A stretch of 64,000 nucleotides of DNA from Sulfurimonas sp. (GTDB lineage: Bacteria > Campylobacterota > Campylobacteria > Campylobacterales > Sulfurimonadaceae): assembly GCF_041583195.1 (NCBI RefSeq), contig NZ_JBFHGL010000012.1, positions 34,811-98,810 on the forward strand, given 5' to 3'. The notes beneath the pieces were generated by a model that saw only the letters and a list, made by a program, of their open reading frames with translations, had not been told where the DNA came from and made no database searches. Shown piece by piece: positions 10,332 to 18,367 of this stretch (positions are counted from its first letter, which is position 1; every line of letters starts with the position of its first letter). The position numbers and the translations under genes were made by a program.

Positions 10332-11837
10332 ATGAACATACTACTATCTACACTCAATTCAAGATATACTCACAGCTCTTTAGCTCTGAGATATATCTAT
10401 GCCAATTTAAAAGAGTTTCAAAAAAACTCTCAAATTTTAGAATTTAGCATAAACGATGCCCTTCAAAGTGTTGCGGAAAAACTGCTGGATGAAAAACCTG
10501 ATGTTATAGCGCTGGGGGTATATATTTGGAATGCTTCAGAGATCAAAGAGCTGGTCCATATTATTAAAAAAGTATCACCGGAGACGATCATAGTTTTAGG
10601 CGGTCCGGAAGTATCTCACGAACCTTTTAGGGTTGACTTTTCAGATTCAGACTACATAGTTCAGGGCGAAGGTGAACTTGCTTTTTATGAGTTGTGTAAG
10701 GAGATAAAAAATTCTCCAAGTACTCTTGAAAAAACAAAAATCATAAAACAGAGTATGCCAAATCTAAAAGAGGTAAATCTGCCGTATGAATATTACACTG
10801 ATGAAGATATTCAAAACAGATATATATATGTTGAGATTTCACGCGGATGTCCTTTTGAATGTGAGTTTTGTTTATCTTCCATTGATGAGCGTGTACGAAC
10901 ATTTGATATAGAAAAAACACTGCAAGAGTTTCAAAAACTGTGGGACAGGGGTGCAAGAAACTTTAAATTCGTGGACAGAACTTTCAATATAAACATAAAA
11001 ACCGCAAATATAATACTCGACTTTTTTTTAGAGAAACAACCACCTTATTTTGCACACTTTGAAGTTATACCAGATCACTTTCCAAGTTCTATAAAAGAGA
11101 AAATAAAAAGTTTTCCTCATGGAGCACTACAACTGGAAATTGGTATACAGACACTTAATCTGGATGTTGCAAAAAATATATCGAGAAATCTGAAGTTAGA
11201 TAAGATCAAAGAGAATATAGCTTTTTTGGAAAATGATACAGATGCCCATATACACCTTGATCTTATTGTCGGTCTTCCGGGTGAGACGCTTGAGAGGTTT
11301 GGAAAGAATTTAGATGAGTTAGTGGGTCTTAGTTCTTGTGAGATCCAAATAGGTATATTAAAAAAACTCTCGGGTACATATATAAACAGACACGATATAG
11401 AACATGGGATGATCTATAGTGAATACCCGCCCTACGATATATTAAAAAACAACCTTTTATCTTTTAAAGATATACAAATTATGAAACGATTTGCCAGATT
11501 TTGGGACATTACCTATAACAGCGGAAACTTTAAAAATACTATGAAACTTTTATGGAAAAATGAGAGTGTTTATGAGAACTTTTACAAGTTTTCCTTATGG
11601 ATATATGAGCAAACAGATTCAACATATAAGATCTCTTTAATTAGGATGGGTGAACTTTTGTTCATATATCTAAAAGATATTAAAAAACTCCCTGCAAAAG
11701 GCATTGCAGAGCACATGCTTGAAGATATGATGAAACTAAAAGGTCGCTCAATTCCAAGCTATTTAAAACCATATGCTGATGGTTTTAATGTCCAAGCAAA
11801 AAATGGTACATCAGGATTTAATAAACGACAACACTAA
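10332..11837 (+). CDS. B12-binding-domain radical SAM protein (DUF4080 type)
   Basis: A 501-residue protein. The N-terminal Rossmann-like B12-binding domain (residues 1-140) has ALGVYIWNASE and GGPEVSHEP. The radical SAM core has the CxxxCxxC motif in SRGCPFECEFC (about residue 178), followed by the LIVGLPGET strand. A C-terminal helical extension matches what I recall of DUF4080 proteins. The cobalamin domain lacks the DxHxxG of methionine synthase, as is common in class B radical SAM methylases. Reaction and substrate are unknown. It starts 4 bases after the GGDEF-EAL stop, so it may be the tail of that operon. Confidence 0.82.
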   Translation: MNILLSTLNSRYTHSSLALRYIYANLKEFQKNSQILEFSINDALQSVAEKLLDEKPDVIALGVYIWNASEIKELVHIIKKVSPETIIVLGGPEVSHEPFRVDFSDSDYIVQGEGELAFYELCKEIKNSPSTLEKTKIIKQSMPNLKEVNLPYEYYTDEDIQNRYIYVEISRGCPFECEFCLSSIDERVRTFDIEKTLQEFQKLWDRGARNFKFVDRTFNINIKTANIILDFFLEKQPPYFAHFEVIPDHFPSSIKEKIKSFPHGALQLEIGIQTLNLDVAKNISRNLKLDKIKENIAFLENDTDAHIHLDLIVGLPGETLERFGKNLDELVGLSSCEIQIGILKKLSGTYINRHDIEHGMIYSEYPPYDILKNNLLSFKDIQIMKRFARFWDITYNSGNFKNTMKLLWKNESVYENFYKFSLWIYEQTDSTYKISLIRMGELLFIYLKDIKKLPAKGIAEHMLEDMMKLKGRSIPSYLKPYADGFNVQAKNGTSGFNKRQH

Positions 11838-11854
11838 ATCCGCTATAATTAAAT

Positions 11855-12493
11855 ATGATTTTGAGAAGTATAGTTTTAATATTTTTATTATTTTCTATTA
11901 CCTATGCTAAAGAGCCTTATGTTGATAACGTTACACTAAAAAAGATAGAACAAAAATACAAAATGTTTGCGAAAAAAAGATTTTTTTTCCAACAACAAAC
12001 TTTTGACGGTGTTGAAAAAGCAACAGATATGGAAAAGCTTCACGCCGTAAATGAATTTTATAACGGCGTTAGGTATGCACCCGATATAAAGGTGTACAAT
12101 ACAAAAGACTATTGGGCTACTCCATATGAGTTTTTAGGCAAAGACAGAGGCGACTGTGAAGACTATGTTATTGCAAAATATTTTGCACTAAAATATCTTG
12201 GTGTTGATACAAAAAAAATGTTTTTTACCTATGTTAGATCAACTAAATTTAAAGCACCGCATATGGTTTTAACTTACTTTAAAACTCCAAGAAGCGAACC
12301 TTTGATTCTTGATAATACTAACCGTAGAATATTCCCTGCATCAAAAAGAAAAGACCTTATCCCGATCTACAACTTTAACGGAGATTCTTTGTATAAAGCG
12401 AGTACAACCGGAACGGGTAAAAAAGTGGAACAAAAAAAATCTCACAAAAAGTGGGATCAACTTCTAAAAAATATGAAAGAGAGAAAAATATAA
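11855..12493 (+). CDS. lapG: LapG-type periplasmic cysteine protease (BTLCP family)
   Basis: A signal peptide (residues 1-18) is followed by a bacterial transglutaminase-like cysteine proteinase domain. The segment from DYWATPYEFL through GDCEDYVIAKYF closely follows Pseudomonas LapG. The catalytic triad is C101, H136 and D153, with D100/E102 at the position of the LapG calcium site. LapG cuts a giant surface adhesin, releasing cells from surfaces when c-di-GMP is low, and LapD holds it inactive when c-di-GMP is high. A LapD homologue lies 6 kb downstream (18368-20287); no LapA-like adhesin or type I exporter is in the window. The stop overlaps the next ATG as TAATG. Confidence 0.92.
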   Translation: MILRSIVLIFLLFSITYAKEPYVDNVTLKKIEQKYKMFAKKRFFFQQQTFDGVEKATDMEKLHAVNEFYNGVRYAPDIKVYNTKDYWATPYEFLGKDRGDCEDYVIAKYFALKYLGVDTKKMFFTYVRSTKFKAPHMVLTYFKTPRSEPLILDNTNRRIFPASKRKDLIPIYNFNGDSLYKASTTGTGKKVEQKKSHKKWDQLLKNMKERKI

Positions 12494-13128
12494 TGAAAAA
12501 AAATATTCTAATATCTGGGCTTGTAGCCACTTCAATGGTTATTTTTAGCGGATGTGCTTCAAAAATGGAGGCTCCTCAAAACTCCGGCTTTTTTAACTGC
12601 TATGAAGCTTTTAACAATACTTCTAAGTTTATAGGCGATACGACAGAGTTGTCTAAGTATAAAAAAGTATACGTAGAAGATGTAATAGTTATATCTGCCA
12701 TAGATGATAAAGAACAAACTCAGTCACAAAAAAATCTTTACAAAGAGATCTCAAAATATGCTACTTCAAGACTAAAAGAAGCACTGGAGTTTAAAAACAG
12801 TGACAAAAAATCAAATAACACTCTTGTCTTAAGCGGTGCAATCTCTGCATCTGAGGTACATTTTGAAGATAAAAACTGGAACCAACTTTCACCTTTAGCA
12901 CTTGGAATTACTGTAGTCTCTTTAAATGCTTACTTGGATGAATCAGCACGTTTAGTCGGTGAGTACAGCTTAGATGCAGAAAATAAAACATTAGCGAGAT
13001 CACTAAAACTGATAAAAGAGATCCCTATATCTCTAAACGATGATTTTTTAACATTAGATGATCTAAAGAAACCTATTGATGCATGGGTAGAAAACGTGGC
13101 ATCTGAGATCAACAAAGGAATTAAATAA
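12493..13128 (+). CDS. Predicted outer-membrane lipoprotein, unknown function
   Basis: The protein has 211 residues with a type II signal peptide ending in the lipobox FSGC. The rest is a mixed alpha/beta domain starting with YKKVYVEDVIVISA and containing TLVLSGAISASEV. The pattern resembles the broad DUF3313-like class of small lipoproteins, but I do not recognise a specific family. I chose the ATG at 12493, which overlaps the lapG stop, because it begins a proper lipoprotein signal; an in-frame upstream extension would bury it. Its stop in turn overlaps the next start at 13128, so it is coupled to a run of genes ending with the ABC transporter. Confidence 0.72.
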   Translation: MKKNILISGLVATSMVIFSGCASKMEAPQNSGFFNCYEAFNNTSKFIGDTTELSKYKKVYVEDVIVISAIDDKEQTQSQKNLYKEISKYATSRLKEALEFKNSDKKSNNTLVLSGAISASEVHFEDKNWNQLSPLALGITVVSLNAYLDESARLVGEYSLDAENKTLARSLKLIKEIPISLNDDFLTLDDLKKPIDAWVENVASEINKGIK

Positions 13129-13592
13129 TGAAAAAAATACTACTTCTTTTAATTACGTCTGTAATGATTCTATCTGCAGAGAGTTTAAAAATAGGATCTG
13201 ATATACAGATGTTAAACAGTTATGATTTTGAGACTCCAAAGTCGCGCAAGATGAAAGTGCCTCTAAATACAAAAATGGTACTTATAGCGTTTGATAAAGA
13301 TACCGGTGCACTTGTAAATGAGTACCTATCTACTAAAAATAAATACTTTTTACAAAAACAAAAAGCTATTTTTATTGCAGATATCAACAGAATGCCCACA
13401 GTTATAACTAATATGTTCGCACTTCCGAAACTAAGAAAGTACAAACACCTGATCTATCTTCACTATGGTGAAAAATTTCAAAACGATGTCCCAAAACAGG
13501 ATGAAAAAATCAGCGTAATAAAATTTGAAAACAACCAGGTAAAAAGTATCTCTTTCATCTCTACAGAAGATGAACTCTCGAAGGTATTTTAA
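13128..13592 (+). CDS. Periplasmic protein of unknown function, possibly thioredoxin-like fold
   Basis: A 154-residue protein with a cleavable signal (MKKILLLLITSVMILSAES). The mature part has strands KMVLIAFD and KAIFIADI separated by a helix, followed by a proline-containing MPTVITN segment. This is reminiscent of a thioredoxin-like or YtfJ-like fold, but there is no CxxC motif, so redox chemistry is unlikely. The fold assignment is inference. It sits between a lipoprotein and an ABC permease in a tightly packed operon, which suggests an accessory role for the transporter. Confidence 0.68.
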   Translation: MKKILLLLITSVMILSAESLKIGSDIQMLNSYDFETPKSRKMKVPLNTKMVLIAFDKDTGALVNEYLSTKNKYFLQKQKAIFIADINRMPTVITNMFALPKLRKYKHLIYLHYGEKFQNDVPKQDEKISVIKFENNQVKSISFISTEDELSKVF

Positions 13593-13594
13593 GG

Positions 13595-14668
13595 ATGATC
13601 GCACTTAGAGCTTTAAGTAAAAACAAATTCAAAAGTCTTTTAATCTTTTTATCAATAACTATAGCTGTAAGTGCTATTTTTTTAATATCTTCAATATCTC
13701 AAGGCGTAATCGGAATGTTCTCAAGCATGATCAAAACTGATGGGGATATCATTGTTACACAAAAAGGTATAGCCGATACTTTCTTTTCAAACATAGATAT
13801 AGATCTTAGAAAACAAATAGATGAGTTTGAAGATGCAAAATCAAGTTATGCAGTTATAGTAGGGGCTTCTCCAGTTGGAGCTATTCCAATAGCCGGTATT
13901 TACGGTGTTACAAAGAATCATCTTGATTATTACAAACTTTATGAAGGAAAATACCCACAAGAGGGTGAAGTTATCATAGGGGAAAATATAGCTAAGCAAA
14001 TCAAAGATGAGAGTGTAAAAATTGGGAATCAGCACTATAAGATATCCGGTAAATTCTCAAGTGAGATAGGGTTTGAGCAAGGCGGTGTTATTATGAACAT
14101 AGAAGATGCCGGAAAACTTTTTAACCGTTCAGCTTCATATATACTTGTCTCATCTAAAGACCCAAACAAAACAGAGACTCTGCAAGAACAGATCTCAAAA
14201 CTAAGTGAAGATATCGAAGTAAAAACAACTCAAAGCTTTGTAGATGAATACAACCAGTTTAAGATCATAGAAAACTCATCGCTTGTTATCTCTACACTGG
14301 CATACGTTATGGGTCTAATGGGAATTGGTTCTGTAATGAGTATGATTGTAAACTCTCGAAAAGAGGAGTTTGGAATTATGCGTGCACTTGGAAAAAGCAG
14401 GTTTTTCATTGTTAAAAACCTCTTTTTTGAAGGTGTTATCATGGGTGTTGCTGCATATGTTTTTGCACTGCTTTTAAGTGTATCTATTTTGGAGATAATT
14501 CCACATATAGAGACACTTCAAGGTTATGTTGATGGCTCAATTGATCTAACAATGGCGCTTTATGTGTTTGCTTCGACTATAACTATGGCTATCATGGGTT
14601 CAATTCTTCCTGCATATATAGCTGCTAAAACAGACCCAATAATTCTGATCAATCAAGGATGTGCATGA
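13595..14668 (+). CDS. MacB/FtsX-family ABC transporter permease
   Basis: The protein has 357 residues with the four-helix MacB/LolE topology: TM1 near residues 12-36, a large periplasmic domain (about 40-225), then three helices at about 230-355. The cytoplasmic loop RKEEFGIMRALGKSRF is the typical coupling region of the FtsX superfamily (EFGIMRALG). Such permeases work with their ATPase in mechanotransmission: they move periplasmic substrates or lipoproteins rather than importing solutes. The ATPase gene follows with an ATGA overlap. Together with the lipoprotein and periplasmic protein upstream it forms a complete transporter unit of unknown substrate. Confidence 0.9.
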   Translation: MIALRALSKNKFKSLLIFLSITIAVSAIFLISSISQGVIGMFSSMIKTDGDIIVTQKGIADTFFSNIDIDLRKQIDEFEDAKSSYAVIVGASPVGAIPIAGIYGVTKNHLDYYKLYEGKYPQEGEVIIGENIAKQIKDESVKIGNQHYKISGKFSSEIGFEQGGVIMNIEDAGKLFNRSASYILVSSKDPNKTETLQEQISKLSEDIEVKTTQSFVDEYNQFKIIENSSLVISTLAYVMGLMGIGSVMSMIVNSRKEEFGIMRALGKSRFFIVKNLFFEGVIMGVAAYVFALLLSVSILEIIPHIETLQGYVDGSIDLTMALYVFASTITMAIMGSILPAYIAAKTDPIILINQGCA

Positions 14669-15288
14669 TTGAATTAAAAAACATATCTCATTTTTATGAG
14701 CAAAACGAACAAGTCCTACACGACATCTCTCTTAAAATAGATGAGGGTGAATTTTTATTTTTATCTGGTGAGAGCGGAAGCGGTAAATCAACTCTGCTCT
14801 CAATTCTTTCAACCCTTTTGAAACCAAGTGAAGGTGAGCTTTTTTTAGATAAAACAAATGTAAATGATATTCAAAACATAGATATTTTCAGATCAGATAA
14901 AATAGGTTTTGTATTTCAGTTTCATTTTCTTATAAACTATCTAAACGTTTATGAAAACATCGCTTTAGCTGCAAAAGATGAGTTTAAACAAGATATTAAC
15001 TCTTTGTTGGAAAAGCTTGGTATACTTGAGTTATCAAAAAGATATCCAAATGAGATCTCAGGCGGTCAACGTCAACGCGTAGCACTTGCTCGCTCACTTA
15101 TAAATAAACCCAAAATAATATTTGCGGATGAGCCTACTGGGAGTTTGGATTCTAAAAACTCTAAAATTGTTTACGAACTTCTAAAAAATGCTTCCGATGC
15201 AGGAACTACGGTTGTTGTAGCTTCCCATGATGCGGCCATTGAGAAATACGCAACAAGAACTATAAAGATGATTGATGGAAAAATTTAA
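14665..15288 (+). CDS. LolD/MacB-like ABC transporter ATPase
   Basis: A 207-residue ATP-binding subunit with Walker A GESGSGKST, Q-loop region VFQFHFL, signature SGGQRQR, Walker B IIFADEP with the catalytic Glu, and the H-loop SHD. It groups with LolD/FtsE/MacB-type ATPases, which fits the FtsX-like permease before it. I prefer ATG at 14665, which overlaps the permease stop (ATGA) and has AAGGA 5 bases before it; an ATG two codons upstream is possible. Its 3' end overlaps the following haem-copper-oxidase-like gene by 14 bases, so that gene is likely co-translated. Confidence 0.93.
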   Translation: MIELKNISHFYEQNEQVLHDISLKIDEGEFLFLSGESGSGKSTLLSILSTLLKPSEGELFLDKTNVNDIQNIDIFRSDKIGFVFQFHFLINYLNVYENIALAAKDEFKQDINSLLEKLGILELSKRYPNEISGGQRQRVALARSLINKPKIIFADEPTGSLDSKNSKIVYELLKNASDAGTTVVVASHDAAIEKYATRTIKMIDGKI

Positions 15289-16816
15289 TTCACTAGTAAA
15301 TAAAATAATCCCTGTGTGGGTATGGATATTTTTCATATCCGTTCTTGTGGGTGCTGTATATGCGGCTCAGCTTCTAGGATTTGGAATTTTAAATGATACT
15401 CTGCTAAATCCTGTAACTACAAGAAGCCTTCATATTACACTTATGCTTTATGGGCCTATAATGCTAGGTCTTTCACTTCTTCCGTTTGCACTTTTTGCAA
15501 AAGACGGCCTTAACCTAGACAATGCAGAGAAATACTTAAAAAACTACTTCTTTTTATGGCATCTATTTTTGTTTATGGCAGGTATATCACTTCTTTTAGG
15601 AGCTCAGCGAGGACTCGCATTTTACGATTTTGCGTATGAGTTAAACTTTCTACTTGCATCCAGCGGTATTTTTTATATTATCGCTATTTTCAAAACTATT
15701 AAACAATACAAAATAGAGCCTCTTTGGGTAAAAGTATCAAAAGCTGTTCTTTTTGCAGCACCTGTTGCACTTGTAATACTTATGAATCCGGTTATCGGTC
15801 AAGTTGAAGCAACGATCAGCGGACCTCACGGGGACAATACTTTGGGAATGAGTTTTACTCTTATTCCACTCTTTTATCTTATGATTAAGCTTCATTCTAA
15901 CGATGAGATAAAACCAAGACTGCACATACTATGGATAATTCCTCTAGTAGGCTATATAGCTTCTGTTGCACATAGAATTTTCATAGGTGAACTTTCATAT
16001 AACCAAGAGTGGTTTTTTCAGTGGCTGACATTTTTCTATGCACCTATTTTATATATATGGTATAAAGATGCAAAACTAAGTCTAAAATCACATCCATACC
16101 TCATCATATCAATCTGGGCGTTTTTGTTTGTAATGATCGAAGGCAATATTCTGTTTGTACCTGAGCTAAGATGGTTGTTTCACAGAAATGATCTAATTGT
16201 AGCTCATGCACACGTTGCCATAGGTCTTGGAATATTTTTTATGTCTTTAAGTATAATCAGCTATTTTTACAAATTTCCTAAAAAACTTATACATGCCTGG
16301 AGTTATGTAATAGCTCTGATCTTTTTCCCACTTAGTATTTCAGGTTTTGCACAAGCAGGTTTTATGGATATCTCTATTGATACTTTTTGGTGGCTAAGAT
16401 TATCTGCCGGAATTTTGGCACTTGGAGCTATTTTATACTTTATATATAAAAAATTATCTCTAATAAAACCGGATCTACTACAGTTTTACCATCTAGGTGG
16501 TTTTGCATCTGACGGGCTTGGTGCAGTTATACTTATTCTTTTTGCACCTCAATTGTTTGAATTTTTAGGGTTTAGCTTTTCGCCACATTATTACTTAGTA
16601 TTTGGTTTTATGGGCTTTGTAGGAATCCTGCATCTAATTGGAGCAACAAAACACTCTCACTTTCTAGGTGATATGACATCTCACGCACGTATAATTACAG
16701 GGACAATATTTTTCTCGCTTTTTTATATCTCTAGTTTAGATGCATTAGCCCTACTTGTAGGATTTTATGATCTCTCATATGCACTTATCTATATGTTATG
16801 GATCAAAAACAGATGA
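15275..16816 (+). CDS. Divergent cbb3-like haem-copper oxidase subunit I homologue with altered CuB site
   Basis: A 513-residue protein of about 12 membrane helices. Helix II has RSLHITLM (H53, low-spin haem ligand position). Helix VI has GPHGDNTLG (H185, near the first CuB His). Helix VII has YIASVAHR (Y227, H233, R234), and helix X has VAHAH (H311, H313, the high-spin and low-spin haem ligand positions). Against CcoN (helix VII YIWAGPHH) the spacing places Arg234 on the second of the paired CuB histidines. The haem ligands are kept but the copper site is probably broken. No CcoO/CcoP or norC gene is nearby. It overlaps the ABC ATPase gene by 14 bases. Oxidase or NO reductase activity is not supported. 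Confidence 0.72.
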   Translation: MEKFNSLVNKIIPVWVWIFFISVLVGAVYAAQLLGFGILNDTLLNPVTTRSLHITLMLYGPIMLGLSLLPFALFAKDGLNLDNAEKYLKNYFFLWHLFLFMAGISLLLGAQRGLAFYDFAYELNFLLASSGIFYIIAIFKTIKQYKIEPLWVKVSKAVLFAAPVALVILMNPVIGQVEATISGPHGDNTLGMSFTLIPLFYLMIKLHSNDEIKPRLHILWIIPLVGYIASVAHRIFIGELSYNQEWFFQWLTFFYAPILYIWYKDAKLSLKSHPYLIISIWAFLFVMIEGNILFVPELRWLFHRNDLIVAHAHVAIGLGIFFMSLSIISYFYKFPKKLIHAWSYVIALIFFPLSISGFAQAGFMDISIDTFWWLRLSAGILALGAILYFIYKKLSLIKPDLLQFYHLGGFASDGLGAVILILFAPQLFEFLGFSFSPHYYLVFGFMGFVGILHLIGATKHSHFLGDMTSHARIITGTIFFSLFYISSLDALALLVGFYDLSYALIYMLWIKNR

Positions 16817-17718
16817 TAAACTCTATAGCACTTACTTTACTTTTAGGATTTGAACTTAGTTTTTATCTTTTGATCGTTCAAACCGGTATAACGGAGCATT
16901 TTCACTCAGACTTAGTAGCTCTATCTCCACTTTTTATAGGTGGAGTATCCGGAACTATAATTGCCGGTATAGATTGGGGTAAATTAAACAATCCAATACA
17001 TAAGATTATAATAGCCCTGAGTTTCCAGCTTGTTTTATCATTTTTCTATCCGTTTTATAACCCTTTTACACTTTTTTTACTTGGCTTATCAATAGGTATG
17101 ATGGCTCCACTTGGTATATATCTTTTTAAACAGCATCAACAGCGTGAACTCTTTTTCGCACTTGCTATAGCTTATATGATTGGAACATATAACTTTACAT
17201 CTATTGCAGAAGACAGGATGACTTTGGCGATTATTTTTTCAGCTATTGTGCTAATTAGTGCTCTGACACTTAGAAATTTTGAAATTGAAAAAGTAGCTGA
17301 AACACACTATAAAATTGCGACTTTTGTACCGTTGGTATTGTGGATCTTACTTGATTCAAACCTGTTTGAGACTCTATCAAGGCATGATTATATAAATATT
17401 TGGGATAAATATACATATACAATTATGTTTTTTCATCTCCTGGGTCTTGTAGCTGCATACTTTGTCAAAATTAAAGAGAAGTGGCAACATCTTATTATAT
17501 TTCTACTATTCACTATAAGCTATACATTGTCTTATTTAGAGGTACCACTAATTCTAGCTATAGTTTACCCGTTTGTGATCTCTTATTACAATGTTATTAT
17601 CTTTACATCCCTTACAAAACTAACCAGTCTAAAAGAGTTGTCTTTAGTTATGGTATTTGTAGGATGGATAGCATCCGGAAGTGGTTTGGCACTTGCACTA
17701 TCTGGGTTACTACATTAG
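16798..17718 (+). CDS. Polytopic inner-membrane protein, unknown
   Basis: The protein has 306 residues and roughly nine or ten hydrophobic segments joined by short loops. I recognise no family motif; the general look is that of a small transporter or quinone/haem-handling membrane protein. The start is ambiguous: ATG at 16798, or ATG at 16813, which overlaps the preceding TGA as ATGA and would give 301 residues. Its overlap with the haem-copper-oxidase-like gene suggests that the two membrane proteins act together. No function is assigned. Confidence 0.72.
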   Translation: MDQKQMINSIALTLLLGFELSFYLLIVQTGITEHFHSDLVALSPLFIGGVSGTIIAGIDWGKLNNPIHKIIIALSFQLVLSFFYPFYNPFTLFLLGLSIGMMAPLGIYLFKQHQQRELFFALAIAYMIGTYNFTSIAEDRMTLAIIFSAIVLISALTLRNFEIEKVAETHYKIATFVPLVLWILLDSNLFETLSRHDYINIWDKYTYTIMFFHLLGLVAAYFVKIKEKWQHLIIFLLFTISYTLSYLEVPLILAIVYPFVISYYNVIIFTSLTKLTSLKELSLVMVFVGWIASGSGLALALSGLLH

Positions 17719-17755
17719 TGCTATAATAATAAATTCTCATTCAAAAGGATATACC

Positions 17756-18295
17756 ATGAAGTTTTTAATTTTTTCAATGTTGCTTGGAGCCTCTCTAATT
17801 GCAGGAGATCTACAAGTAAAAAGCGGTTCTGTATCAGCATTAACAGGTGTTCTTGGAGACTCTAAAGTTGATCCAAAATTTGATTCAATAAATGCTAAGT
17901 TATCAATGGACGGTGATGATCTTAAATCTATTCGCGGGACTATAAGCGTAGAGATGGCTAAGTTTAAAAGCGAAAATGCAGATAGAGATGAAAATATGCA
18001 TGAAACACTAGAGAGTGAAAAATTTGCGATGAGCAACTATACAATCAACGGTGTTGAAGCTACAGAATCTCCTGATACTTATGTATTAAAAGGTGAGCTT
18101 GAGCTTCATGGTGTCATAAGACCACTTGATTTTAATGCAAAGATCACACAAGATGATAGTACAGTCAGTATTGATGCAAAAACACAGATCAATGTTGAAG
18201 ACTATAAGATCGACATGCCTTGTTTACTTGGCTTTACAATGTGTGTAGATGAAAACGTAAATATAGACGGTGTCGTTGTTTTAAATAAAAACTGA
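17756..18295 (+). CDS. YceI-family periplasmic lipid-binding lipocalin-like protein
   Basis: A 179-residue protein with a signal peptide (MKFLIFSMLLGASLIAG). The mature part shows the YceI pattern: VKSGSVSALTGVLG, then GTISVEMAKFKSEN, NMHETLESEKF and LHGVIRPLDF. YceI proteins are beta-barrels that bind isoprenoid (polyprenyl or quinone-like) lipids. I chose ATG at 17756 because AAAAGGA lies 6 bases upstream and it starts the signal peptide; upstream in-frame codons overlap the previous gene. Two Cys near the C-terminus (PCLLGFTMC) could form a disulfide. It is separated from the membrane gene by 37 bases. Confidence 0.87.
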   Translation: MKFLIFSMLLGASLIAGDLQVKSGSVSALTGVLGDSKVDPKFDSINAKLSMDGDDLKSIRGTISVEMAKFKSENADRDENMHETLESEKFAMSNYTINGVEATESPDTYVLKGELELHGVIRPLDFNAKITQDDSTVSIDAKTQINVEDYKIDMPCLLGFTMCVDENVNIDGVVVLNKN

Positions 18296-18367
18296 TTATC
18301 AAACACTATTAAGCAAGATGTTGATAAAATGACTTCTAATATATAAAAAATTTACCAGGACTAGCGT

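Noticed and set aside
17481..17726. Open frame of 81 codons within the polytopic membrane gene
   Set aside because: It is a shadow frame inside a better-supported gene, with odd Tyr/Ser/Thr composition and no ribosome site.
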